Source: Chloroflexota bacterium
Lineage (GTDB): Bacteria > Chloroflexota > Dehalococcoidia > Lucifugimonadales > JACPCL1
Assembly: GCA_016210375.1 (NCBI GenBank)
Contig: JACQUH010000249.1
Location: 1 to 28,244 of the forward strand
Reading direction: 5' to 3'
Length of the DNA stretch: 28,244 bases
In this document: positions 1 through 6,527 of the stretch, piece after piece
Numbering within the stretch: position 1 is the stretch's first letter
How the letters are laid out: each line of letters starts with the position of its first letter
Translations under genes and position numbers: made by a program
The notes under the pieces: generated by a model
Database searches by the model: none
Told to the model about the DNA's origin: nothing
What the model saw: the letters and a program-made list of their open reading frames with translations, nothing else

Positions 1-208
1 CCTTTACGTAATGGCAGGGCTGATGAGTGATCCTTCACTGCGGCAGTGGCTGAGAAGGGCCAGCCGCGTATGACCGACTCGCTCAGGCTGACAACTCCAC
101 CGCTCTTGTAGGCGCCAACCGTATTTTCATAGCAATGACAACAGGGACACCACTGGCCTCAAAGGGAAGTTACTAAGGGGACTGGGGGCAAAAGGGGACG
201 CCCCGCGC
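1..208. other. No supported gene at window edge
   Basis: I see no gene here. One minus-strand frame is Cys-rich for a short stretch (reads W-C-P-C-C-H-C, about positions 130-150) and stays open to the window edge, but a stop lies immediately upstream and no ATG, GTG or TTG follows that would start it credibly. It could be the decayed end of a gene beyond the window. Confidence 0.3.
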
Positions 209-409
209 CTAGGTTGACCCGGCCTGTTTTGGCGGGCACCGGACGTCTGCATAGGAACAGAAGACGCAACAGTCGCCAGGTTTGGGCCGCAGCACCTCAT
301 GGCACTCACGGCACTCGTAGAAGAACTGGCAGGCGTCCACAGGCATCTCCGCCTGCTGCGGCTTCCCGCAGCGAGGGCACCTCAGCGTTGCCCTGGTGAT
401 AATCGCCAT
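209..409 (-). CDS. GDCCVxC-domain small protein (Cys form)
   Basis: A 66-residue protein starting with MAIITRATLRCPRCG. It carries CPRC at 11-14, a C-x2-C pair at 33-36 (YECREC), then the hallmark GDCCVFCSY at 45-53 followed by a CPP tail. These small Cys-rich proteins are known as the GDCCVxC domain-containing (seleno)protein family; some homologues use selenocysteine in the motif, but here both motif Cys codons are ordinary (TGT TGC). The Cys pairs suggest metal or thiol chemistry; the exact function is not established. The ATG at 409 is preferred over the longer open frame to 664 because a purine-rich GGGGGGAGAAG ribosome site sits just before it and the upstream extension overlaps the neighbouring gene in another frame. 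It starts 16 nt after the selenoprotein gene and is almost surely co-transcribed with it. Confidence 0.85.
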   Translation of the reverse strand: MAIITRATLRCPRCGKPQQAEMPVDACQFFYECRECHEVLRPKPGDCCVFCSYADVRCPPKQAGST

Positions 410-425
410 CTTCTCCCCCCTGGCC

Positions 426-947
426 TTACGGCTGCGCCCCCTGTTGCTGCCGCTCCTGCCGGAGCCGGCTTCGCTCCCTGCCCTCAATGAAATGGATAAC
501 CTCGTCCACCGCCATGCGTCCCACCTGGCCCGATGCGTACATGGACGCCAGCACCGTCCCACCCCGCCCCAGAAGGAACTCCGCGGGCTGGATATGCTCG
601 CCATCCGGCGGGTGTTGCCCCCACCACGCGCCGATGAGGTCGGCGTCCTCCCTGGTGCAGCCATAGGCCACCGGGTAGGTCAGCCCCTGGGACCCGACGA
701 CCTTCCGGGCTTGCTCCTCGGTATCCACGCTGGCGACCAGGATGGCGCAGCCCATCTTTTCCAGCGTGGCCTTCTGGGCCTCGTACGCGGCCAACTGCCG
801 CATGCAATAGGGTCACCAGTGGCCGCGATAAAACAGCAGCGCCAGGTAGCGAGCAGGCAGCTCTTCAGGCAGCTTGATTGCCCCTCCTCCCAGCAGTCTG
901 AAGGTCAGCAAAGGGAATCGGTCTCCCTGTTGCAGCTTTGGTCCCAT
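426..947 (-). CDS. Peroxiredoxin-like selenoprotein (in-frame UGA = Sec45)
   Basis: Seen: an ATG at 947, with AGGAG six to seven bases upstream, opens a frame that runs 44 codons to a TGA (815-813) and then continues in the same frame to 426. Reading TGA as selenocysteine gives a 173-residue protein of the AhpC/TSA redoxin superfamily with FYRGHW-U-PYC at 39-48. Family members normally read FYRG-x-W-C-P-Y-C, so the TGA replaces exactly the first catalytic Cys of the CxxC motif. The N-terminus (LQQGDRFPLLTF) and the post-motif half (ILVASVDTEEQARKVV, then LTYPVAYG) fit the fold, and the length is normal. A SECIS-like hairpin follows the TGA. Ordinary annotation would give only a truncated 125-aa protein from 803 lacking the active site. 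Likely role: thiol-dependent peroxide or disulfide reduction. A nonsense mutation or a TGC-to-TGA sequencing error is the main alternative, made unlikely by the hairpin and intact flanks. Confidence 0.85.
781..807 (-). promoter_or_regulatory. Bacterial SECIS-like hairpin
   Basis: Sixteen bases after the in-frame TGA lies the loop of a hairpin: stem GCGGC/GCCGC (797-801 with 787-791) around the five-base loop AGTTG (minus sense, 796-792). The stem is extended by a U-G and an A-U pair, one mismatch and three further pairs to 807/781. Bacterial SECIS elements lie inside the coding region right after the UGA, with a short loop that has a G near its start and about 16-37 bases between UGA and loop; this one meets those rules. 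SelB recognition is inferred. Confidence 0.7.
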
Positions 948-1401
948 GACAAGCTCCTGTGTGATGAGAAGTCCCCTTCTCCCACAAACCTAATAGGTTG
1001 CTGAAAAACTCCCTTTGACCATCCCCCGGCCCCCTTCCTTTCAAGAAGAAGGAGGGAATTGTATCCCGTCACGTCGGGACTCCCGACAAAGGGGCATTGC
1101 CCCTTGTATCTTGAGTGATGAGGAGGGGTATCTTATTGAAGACAGACGGGATAGGCCGATTGCCCCTGTGTCAACTCGCCGACCTTCATCTAAGATTACC
1201 CAGGCCGGACGAAAGCTGCAACTAGGGCATGATTCTTCGGAATGAGTGATACCCGCTGGCAGAGCCTCGCAGACAGATCCAAGGCGAATTCCGAATCGTT
1301 TATGCCAGTAACTATGAAGACATAATGCTAGGCGTCAGGCGCCGCTGACAGCCACAGCGAGGCACGAGTGAAGGCTATTGGCGGTCGCCTGCACGCCCTG
1401 G
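948..1401. other. Intergenic region with hairpin-rich repeat
   Basis: No gene supported. It contains one copy of a ~75-bp direct repeat (1031-1104). The stretch 1321-1400 has a complementary pair, CAGGCG with CGCCTG and GGCGT with ACGCC, forming an imperfect stem with one bulged base next to the end of the phosphoribosyltransferase gene. An open frame at 1015-1245 (+) is repeat-derived and unconvincing. Confidence 0.5.
1031..1104 (+). repeat. ~75-bp direct repeat, copy 1
   Basis: Begins CCCCTTCCTTTCAAGAAG and ends in GGGGCATTGCCCC, a small hairpin. By eye it differs from the copy at 2146-2220 at about seven positions, in the same orientation. Its core holds GTCGGGACTCCCGAC, a self-complementary block also echoed near 4372-4395. 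The two copies bracket the phosphoribosyltransferase gene. Confidence 0.75.
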
Positions 1402-1410
1402 TTAGGCGGC
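1401..1410. repeat. 10-bp inverted repeat, left end
   Basis: GTTAGGCGGC at the 3' side of the phosphoribosyltransferase gene, overlapping its stop codon. It is the exact reverse complement of GCCGCCTAAC at 2024-2033. On the gene's own strand the sequence at its stop reads GCCTAAC, the form of the inverse core site of integron attC sites; the pair of ends defines a unit of about 633 bp. Confidence 0.5.
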
Positions 1411-2001
1411 TGGTCCGGCAGCATCTGTGAGCGGCACACGAGCAGCACAAAGGGGGCAGTCCTTTGGTACCCACAGAGCGTTAGGAAGGGATGCAATGCT
1501 CTCCAAGGCGATGTGCTCGTCTGCCGCGAAAGTTGAGGCTGAAGACCCTAGGACGAGCAGCGCACCGATAGCCACAGGTTCTGCGCCGCAAGCTTTTACG
1601 TCCGTAAAGGTTCCACGAACTGCGGAACCCGCATTGATGACGTCGTTGACGATGGCCAGACGCTTACCACGCACCTTGCCCCGAAGAGCCCTGGGGATCC
1701 GATACTCTACTGGGAAAAGGGCGTCACTCTGCGCCGGCGCGAACCGCTCCGAATAGAAAAACTCCACATTGAGCTCAGCAGCGACCATGAGTGCTACGAA
1801 CGCGCCCTCAATCAGGGGACCGCAAACGGCTTCAACGTTATGCGTGGAAAGCCGCTTTGCCAATTCCACGGCGAATCGCCCAATGTATCGCGGGCGCAGA
1901 CACAAGAGCTCCAGATCAAGCCACAGGTCACCATGATGGCCCGATTCCAGTCGGAAATGCCCCTTGCGAGAAGCCAACAAACCGACGAGCTCTTCGTGCA
2001 T
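1402..2001 (-). CDS. Orotate phosphoribosyltransferase-like protein
   Basis: A 199-residue type I phosphoribosyltransferase. The N-terminal GHFRLESGHHGDLWLDLELL resembles the orotate phosphoribosyltransferase (PyrE) substrate region, and LAIVNDVINAGSAV at 115-128 is the PRPP-binding loop, with the usual acidic pair reduced to N-D and GG reduced to A-G. A CPLC pair ends the protein (182-185). Known family reaction: PRPP plus orotate gives OMP. The altered PRPP motif means the substrate could be another base, so I give no gene symbol. The ATG at 2001 follows AGAGGTG at good spacing. GC content is visibly lower (mid-50s by eye) than in neighbouring genes, and the gene is bracketed by short inverted repeats and longer direct repeats, so acquisition by transfer is likely. 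Confidence 0.8.
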   Translation of the reverse strand: MHEELVGLLASRKGHFRLESGHHGDLWLDLELLCLRPRYIGRFAVELAKRLSTHNVEAVCGPLIEGAFVALMVAAELNVEFFYSERFAPAQSDALFPVEYRIPRALRGKVRGKRLAIVNDVINAGSAVRGTFTDVKACGAEPVAIGALLVLGSSASTFAADEHIALESIASLPNALWVPKDCPLCAARVPLTDAAGPAA

Positions 2002-2023
2002 TTGTTCACCTCTTTATGTCTCT

Positions 2024-2033
2024 GCCGCCTAAC
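2024..2033. repeat. 10-bp inverted repeat, right end
   Basis: GCCGCCTAAC, 22 bases before the start codon of the phosphoribosyltransferase gene; on that gene's strand it reads GTTAGGCGGC, fitting the GTTRRRY core of integron recombination sites. It pairs with 1401-1410. Confidence 0.5.
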
Positions 2034-2053
2034 TATTGATTCGGCTGCATTTT

Positions 2054-2089
2054 TGCCGTATAAAATTCCCGTCGGAGTATTATACGGCA
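2054..2089 (-). promoter_or_regulatory. Palindromic operator with embedded TATAAT
   Basis: A perfect 10-bp inverted repeat, TGCCGTATAA (2054-2063) and TTATACGGCA (2080-2089), 16 bases apart. On the minus strand the second arm contains a consensus TATAAT (2084-2079) pointing at the phosphoribosyltransferase gene; I cannot find a convincing -35 box. Plausible operator/promoter for that gene or an end structure of the mobile unit. Confidence 0.4.
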
Positions 2090-2145
2090 TAATAGTGCAG
2101 GTACTGCTGAGCTTGTCCTTCCCCAAAAGGATACTGAAGAACTGG

Positions 2146-2220
2146 CCCCTTCCTTTCAAGAAGACGGAGGAAATTGTATCCCGACAAGTCGGGACTCCCG
2201 GCAAAGGGGCTTTGCCCCTC
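2146..2220 (+). repeat. ~75-bp direct repeat, copy 2
   Basis: Second copy of the repeat at 1031-1104, same orientation, with the two self-complementary blocks intact (CCCGACAAGTCGGG and GGGGCTTTGCCCC). The outward sequence diverges, so the copies are real duplicates and not part of a longer duplication. Confidence 0.75.
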
Positions 2221-2330
2221 TGCACTTCCTTTTTTCCGTAGCCTGCCAATCCTCAAATTGAATTCCTTTGCTGTCCGAACGATGCACCAACACCGACGGC
2301 GCCAGCAGCAAAATGTGAGGCGACAGGCCA

Positions 2331-3461
2331 TCACAAAGGCGCGGCGTCCTTCAGCCCCATGCCCGTCACCGGCAGCAAGACCGGCTCGTCTCGCCCGATG
2401 ACCCCCTGCCGCACCAGCGCCTCCAGCCCGGCGAAGGCCGCCGCAGAGGTCGGCTCGGCGTAGATGCCCTCCTCCCGCGCCAGGGCCACCTGCCAGCGAA
2501 GGATGGCCTCGTCGCTGACCGCCACGGCGCTGCCGTGGGTGCCCCGAATGGCCCGCACCGCCTGCCGCAGTCGCGGCGGCTGCCCCACAGCAATGCCCCC
2601 GGCGATGGTCCGGGCGCCGGCCCGGGGCGACCATGTCTGGCCGTGCACTGCCGCTACGATGGGCTGCACCGCCAGGGCCTGCACGGCGTGCAGATGCGGG
2701 ACCTCTCGCAGCACGCCCCTGGCCTGGAGCTCCAGGAACCCCTTCCACATTCCTATGAGCAGGGAGCCGTTGCCCACGGGGATGACAACGTGCCTGGGGA
2801 ACAGCCCCCTTGCGTCCGCCTGGATCTCATAGGCAAAGGTCTTGGTGCCCTCAAGGAAAAAGGGGCTGAGGTTGTGAGAGGCGTAGGCTAGCCCTCGCTC
2901 CGCCACGTAGGCTATGGCCGCCTGGGTCGCCGCCTCGCGCGGGCCATCCACCAGGTGCACCTGCGCCCCGTACACCCTGATCTGCTGGATCTTTGCCGCA
3001 GGCGCAGAGGCCGGGGCGAAGATGTGGGCGACTATACCTGCTTTGGCCGCATACGCCGCAATGGAGGCCCCTGCATTGCCAGAGGAGTCCTCCACTACCT
3101 CAGCCACGCCTGCCTCCTTGAGCACCGACATTAGCACCGTGGCGCCCCGGTCCTTGAAGGACCCCGACGGCGACTGGAACTCCAGCTTGGCGAAGAGGGC
3201 GGTGTGCCCCAGGCGCCGGCCCAGGGCTCCCAGGCGGACCACTGGCGTTTGGCCCTCGCCCATGGTTATTATGCTGCCGGCATCGTGCAGCAGCGCAGGC
3301 GCGCCCAGGCTCCACAAGCCAGCAAGGCCAGCCCTGGGCAACGTGCTCGCACCGCTGTACCGGACCTCCAGGGGGGCGTGGCACAGGCGGCAGATCAGGG
3401 TGCGGACGTCTGCCTCGTGGGCAGCGCCGCAGTCAGTACAACGCAGTTCAATATGGGACAT
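2331..3461 (-). CDS. thrC: Threonine synthase
   Basis: A 376-residue PLP enzyme of fold type II that converts O-phosphohomoserine to threonine, the last step of threonine synthesis, in the cytoplasm. An N-terminal zinc ribbon is visible (C8, C11, C24, C27), as in many bacterial and archaeal threonine synthases. The lysine that binds PLP is K103 in SPSGSFKDRGA, followed by the conserved DSSGNAGAS loop (125-133) and the glycine-rich phosphate loop VIPVGNGSLLIG. The length is typical. A related threonine dehydratase-type enzyme is less likely because of the zinc ribbon and the GSFKDR context. The ATG at 3461 is used; the ribosome site before it (GAGAAAGAG) is weak. It stands alone between repeat-filled gaps with no threonine-pathway neighbours. 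Confidence 0.9.
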   Translation of the reverse strand: MSHIELRCTDCGAAHEADVRTLICRLCHAPLEVRYSGASTLPRAGLAGLWSLGAPALLHDAGSIITMGEGQTPVVRLGALGRRLGHTALFAKLEFQSPSGSFKDRGATVLMSVLKEAGVAEVVEDSSGNAGASIAAYAAKAGIVAHIFAPASAPAAKIQQIRVYGAQVHLVDGPREAATQAAIAYVAERGLAYASHNLSPFFLEGTKTFAYEIQADARGLFPRHVVIPVGNGSLLIGMWKGFLELQARGVLREVPHLHAVQALAVQPIVAAVHGQTWSPRAGARTIAGGIAVGQPPRLRQAVRAIRGTHGSAVAVSDEAILRWQVALAREEGIYAEPTSAAAFAGLEALVRQGVIGRDEPVLLPVTGMGLKDAAPL

Positions 3462-3545
3462 GCGCGCTCTTTCTCAAGGCGTGGGGTATCGCGCTCATTC
3501 TACGTTCACCTTGTCATGGAGCAAGCATTCCAGGATTACTTGAGG

Positions 3546-3625
3546 AATTGGTGTGATGCGGCGGAGCCGCATCACACCAATTCAGACCAATCTTCTCCCC
3601 CTTCCCGATGCGGGACGGGGGATTA
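3546..3625 (-). repeat. Hairpin repeat, half copy A
   Basis: A perfect 17-bp stem (3546-3562 with 3566-3582, three-base loop GGA) of the AATTGGTGTGATGCGGC type, followed by the arm TCTTCTCCCCCTTCCCG... seen in the other copies. The left arm and left end are missing, so this is a partial element. It lies between the threonine synthase and YkvA-like genes. Confidence 0.8.
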
Positions 3626-3694
3626 GGGGAGTTAGATAAACGTGTACATGGCCCTGGGGGCGAAGCGATCCAGCACCGCTGCCGAACTTTCCAT

Positions 3695-4057
3695 CTAGTC
3701 TGGCTGCCGGAGCAGCTCCTGGATCACCTCCCTGGGGATGAAACGGACCACCAAGGCCAGGGTGAGCAGGGCAAGACCAACGTCGTCCAGGTACCCCAGC
3801 ACGGGAATAAAGTCCGGCACTATGTCAATGGGAATAGCCAGGTACAGCGCCAGGACGAAGGGCGCAGCCTTCACCCACCACGGCACCCTGGAATCGGTGA
3901 TGATACCCCGGAAGAAGGCGATCTTCCTTCTGGTGGGCAGCCGCAGAAACGAACCATAGGGCTCCCTGCGCGCCATGGCCCTGATGGCAAGATACAGCCC
4001 TACCAGGGCAACCACTACGGCCAGCGCGAGAGCAGCCAGAACCAGCCCCAGCTTCAT
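3695..4057 (-). CDS. YkvA-like DUF1232 membrane protein
   Basis: A 120-residue membrane protein. An N-terminal hydrophobic helix (about 3-26) is followed by a basic stretch and then the DUF1232 (YkvA) signature: WWVKAAPFVLALYLAIPIDI leading into VPDFIPVLGYLDDVGLA (about 60-96). This family is widespread and small; its molecular role is not known. No good Shine-Dalgarno sequence precedes the ATG at 4057, so the start is uncertain, though the hydrophobic N-terminus fits a true start. Flanked on both sides by repeat elements, so probably its own transcription unit. Confidence 0.85.
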   Translation of the reverse strand: MKLGLVLAALALAVVVALVGLYLAIRAMARREPYGSFLRLPTRRKIAFFRGIITDSRVPWWVKAAPFVLALYLAIPIDIVPDFIPVLGYLDDVGLALLTLALVVRFIPREVIQELLRQPD

Positions 4058-4117
4058 GGCGGTGTCTCACATTCAAGGAGCCTTGTTGCAAAAGGCCTTT
4101 GACCTCACCCCCCGTGT

Positions 4118-4342
4118 CCCCCTCTCCTGATGGTCATGAACTGATTGACCTAACCCCCTTAATCCCTCTTCCCCCTGGGGGAAGGGGGAAATAGTAAAGG
4201 TGAATAGCTGGGCACGGCTTCGCCGTGCCCAGCTATTCACAACTATCCCGTCCCCCCCTCTCTGCAACGGACAGGGGGACGACAGAGGGAGAGGTCAGAA
4301 CAGGCGTCAAACTATTTTGTCAATGACTGTAAGGACAGGGGG
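4118..4342 (+). repeat. MITE-like element, copy B
   Basis: About 225 bp. Ends: CCCCCTCTCCTGATGGTCAT at left and a similar sequence inverted at right (TCAATGACTGTAAGGACAGG). Inside are GACCTAACCCCCTT...GGGGGAAGGGGGAA, a perfect 19-bp stem (4200-4218 with 4222-4240, loop TTC; stem core TAGCTGGGCACGGC), then GTCCCCCC... and GGGAGAGGTCAGAAC. Same layout as copies D and H but with a different hairpin stem. No coding capacity. Confidence 0.75.
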
Positions 4343-4371
4343 AATTTGAATCTGGAGCCCCCCAGACCCCG

Positions 4372-4395
4372 GCAGTCCCGATAGGTCGGGACTGC
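4372..4395. terminator. Hairpin downstream of tlpA-like gene
   Basis: A perfect 10-bp stem, GCAGTCCCGA (4372-4381) and TCGGGACTGC (4386-4395), loop TAGG, 30 bases past the stop of the TlpA-like gene at the end of the cytochrome maturation operon. No U-run follows, so factor-independent termination is doubtful; the sequence also recalls the 1031/2146 repeats. Confidence 0.35.
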
Positions 4396-4424
4396 ACCCT
4401 CCTGACTCCTGGTGCAATGCCAAT

Positions 4425-4985
4425 TCAAGGCGAGGCGAGAAGGCCATCCAGGATGGCTCCCAGTTTCTCCGGCGAGGCCGGGCCTATGAACTTCTTCACC
4501 AGGTTGCCATCCCTGTCAACGAAGAACTTCTCCGGGATGCCACGCACGCCGTAGTCCACCGCCACTTTGCCCTGGTCGTCCAGACCGTTGGGATACGTAA
4601 TACGGTACTTCTGGATATGCCTCTCCACGGCGCCGCGCTCGTCCCAAATGGCCACACCCACGAACTCCACCCCTTTGCCTGCATATCGGCGATAGGTGGC
4701 CTCCAGGTCCGCTGCCTCTGCGATGCAGGGTGGGCACCACGAGCTCCAGAAGTCCACCATCACCACCTTCCCTTTGAGGTCTAGGAGGGTCAACTGCCCC
4801 CCGGCCAGCAAGGGTAAGGAGAGGGCGGGTGCAGGGCCCGCCGTGATCTTCACCTCGCCGAAGGTGCTGTTGATGCCCAGGCCCCCGGGCCTTCCGCCAG
4901 ACTGGGCCAAGGCCCAGGCCAGCAGGCCCACCAGGCCCGCCAGGGGCAAGAACACCGCCAGAGCCACGAGTCCGCGTCGGCTCAC
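4425..4985 (-). CDS. TlpA/CcmG-type thioredoxin-like protein
   Basis: A 186-residue membrane-anchored thiol-disulfide oxidoreductase acting outside the membrane. The N-terminus has two arginines then a hydrophobic helix (about 6-28); the thioredoxin fold carries WCPPC in DFWSSWCPPCIAEA (about 84-88), with the cis-Pro loop GVRGIPEKFFVD further on. As the last gene of a cytochrome-c maturation cluster its likely job is reducing apocytochrome heme-binding cysteines, like CcmG/ResA. The start is a GTG at 4985, with AAGGGGG about nine bases upstream and only a short gap (16 nt) after the preceding gene, so translation is probably coupled. Alternative: a general TlpA protein not dedicated to cytochromes. 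Confidence 0.88.
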   Translation of the reverse strand: MSRRGLVALAVFLPLAGLVGLLAWALAQSGGRPGGLGINSTFGEVKITAGPAPALSLPLLAGGQLTLLDLKGKVVMVDFWSSWCPPCIAEAADLEATYRRYAGKGVEFVGVAIWDERGAVERHIQKYRITYPNGLDDQGKVAVDYGVRGIPEKFFVDRDGNLVKKFIGPASPEKLGAILDGLLASP

Positions 4986-5001
4986 CTCGCGTTGCCCCCC
5001 T

Positions 5002-6177
5002 TCAAGGCTCCACCGCCTCCTGGGTAGTCAGGCGCAAAAGCTGGGCCTTCAAAGCGCTGCGCTGCTCCTGGTACGCCTCCTCCTCCATCTGGCCCGCCGC
5101 ACGCCGGTCGTCCAGTGCCGCGATGGCGCGAAGGAGCGCATCCCTGTCCGACACCTGGGCTGCTGCCTCTACAGGCGCACGGCCCCCTCTTCTGAACATC
5201 CATACCAGGAGCAACACCGCCAGGCCCATGGCCAGGGCCAGGGGCGCTGCCAGGTAGCGGAGATTACCTGATCCCAGAGACCTGGCGCGGTCCCACAACC
5301 CTGGCTGCGGCAATCCCTGGATGCGAAAGTTCACCGAGCCACCCGGGGCAATGTTCGCCCCCTCCAGAAGCCAGTAGGCCTGGTCGCCAATCATGGTGCC
5401 CCGCTGAACGCTCAAGTTGGAGGAGGAGGCCTGCCCCAGGCTCTCGGGCACCAGCGCCCGAAAGGTCCCTGCGCCGCTCAGATAGGTCCGAGAAAGCTCA
5501 AAGGCGCCGCCCTGGTATGGCGCGTTGTAGCTGTAGCCGATAGTGTGCTCGCCGGGAGGCACCGGGCTTGTGATGGCAAACCCGCGGTCTATCTGGATGG
5601 CCTGGCCTTCCGGGAGGTCCGCCTGGACATCAAGGTCCGCAGCCCCTGGCGGCAGAGGGAAACGCAGAAACACCATGCCCTGGGACTGGTCCGGCACAAA
5701 AGTGCGATCTCCGGCGTTTACCACCTGCATCAGTTCCAGAAAGGACAGCCGACGGTCCTCGGCGTTCACTCCAGACACCAGGAGGGAGCTCCGAGCGAAG
5801 CTGATCTGCTCCATGCTGGACGAGGCCTCATACACAAGAAGCTTCACAGCGGAGAGGTCATCAGCAGGCCCCACATCAAGGCCGTAGCGTATATCCAGAT
5901 AGGTCGTGGCAAGGGAATACAGGCTCGCATCACTGGGTATTCCCTCAAAGACAAACCCGCCAGAGGAGTCCACGGCGGCGGAGGGCGCCTGCGTCCCTCC
6001 TTCGGGTCTGACTACGGTGAGGAGCACCTGCAAGCCCTGCGGTATGGCCGCGCCCGAAGTGCCGTTAACCACCTGTCCCGACAGCCGCAGCGTAGCCTGC
6101 TGCCCGTTAGCCGTGGGCATGAAGGCCAAGGCCAGCAAGCCAGAGGTCACCGCTACTACGAGCCAGCGTTTGAGCAT
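5002..6177 (-). CDS. Exported beta-domain protein with CcmI-like tail
   Basis: A 391-residue protein I cannot assign to a named family. Seen: a signal peptide (1-25, ending in A-N-G); a first domain (about 28-95: LRLSGQVVNGTSGA...GGFVFEGIP) resembling carboxypeptidase regulatory-like/surface beta-sandwich repeats; a middle beta-rich region (about 100-290); one membrane helix (about 309-330) with a following RRGGR; and a cytoplasmic C-terminal helical tail (SDRDALLRAIAALDDRRAAG...EEAYQEQRSALKAQL) of the type found in CcmI-like assembly proteins. It sits between the CcmI-like and TlpA-like genes, so a role in cytochrome c assembly is likely. ATG at 6177 follows AGGA at good spacing. A repeat-filled 350-bp gap precedes it. 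Confidence 0.7.
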   Translation of the reverse strand: MLKRWLVVAVTSGLLALAFMPTANGQQATLRLSGQVVNGTSGAAIPQGLQVLLTVVRPEGGTQAPSAAVDSSGGFVFEGIPSDASLYSLATTYLDIRYGLDVGPADDLSAVKLLVYEASSSMEQISFARSSLLVSGVNAEDRRLSFLELMQVVNAGDRTFVPDQSQGMVFLRFPLPPGAADLDVQADLPEGQAIQIDRGFAITSPVPPGEHTIGYSYNAPYQGGAFELSRTYLSGAGTFRALVPESLGQASSSNLSVQRGTMIGDQAYWLLEGANIAPGGSVNFRIQGLPQPGLWDRARSLGSGNLRYLAAPLALAMGLAVLLLVWMFRRGGRAPVEAAAQVSDRDALLRAIAALDDRRAAGQMEEEAYQEQRSALKAQLLRLTTQEAVEP

Positions 6178-6196
6178 GTATGTCCTAGTGTCCTGT

Positions 6197-6306
6197 ATCA
6201 GAGATTCGTTGCATTAATGGATTGGAATAGATTTGTCATGCTGAACGAAGTGAAGCATCTGGGGCGGTGGGAGACCCTTCCCCAGATTCTTCACTGCGCT
6301 CAGAAT
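6197..6306 (+). repeat. 110-bp dispersed repeat, copy 1
   Basis: Begins ATCAGAGATTCGTTGC and ends TGCGCTCAGAAT. Aligns without gaps to 17311-17420 with about 15 mismatches by eye, in the same orientation. Both copies lie just upstream of a minus-strand respiratory gene (5002-6177 and actB1). It contains GAAGCATCT...CAGATTCTTC, weakly self-complementary. No coding role. Confidence 0.8.
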
Positions 6307-6364
6307 CTATCATGTTGGCCTCCAGCACCAAGAAGGATGAAAAGAGGGCATGGCGCGTGTGCCT

Positions 6365-6428
6365 GTAGGGGCAGACCTGCGTGTCTGCCCAGTCCCCTGG
6401 GTGGGCGGACACATGGGTCCGCCCCTAC
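6365..6428. repeat. Inverted-repeat element GTAGGGGCRGACC
   Basis: Arms GTAGGGGCAGACC (6365-6377) and GGTCCGCCCCTAC (6416-6428) match with one mismatch; two more partial copies of the inner motif (GTCTGCCC, GGGCGGACAC) lie between them. Looks like a dispersed palindromic element filling the gap between 6178 and 6527, together with the 110-bp repeat before it. Confidence 0.65.
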
Positions 6429-6527
6429 GAACACCCAGCGGCCACGACAACGTCATCTCTTGTCATTTGCGTGCCAAGGGGCATTTTCGTAGGAATGACT
6501 CTCCTAACGTTCTTAGGATTCACCACA

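Noticed and set aside
426..803. Truncated redoxin starting at the ATG at 803
   Set aside because: It would lack the strands and the W-x-P-Y-C active site; no ribosome site precedes it and the upstream in-frame sequence is clearly family-like.
2054..2089. Full promoter for the phosphoribosyltransferase gene
   Set aside because: The TATAAT is good but no hexamer near the right distance resembles TTGACA, so only an operator-like palindrome is claimed.
4372..4395. True factor-independent terminator after the TlpA-like gene
   Set aside because: The stem is perfect but no U-run follows on the minus strand, and the sequence resembles dispersed repeats; kept only as a low-confidence feature.
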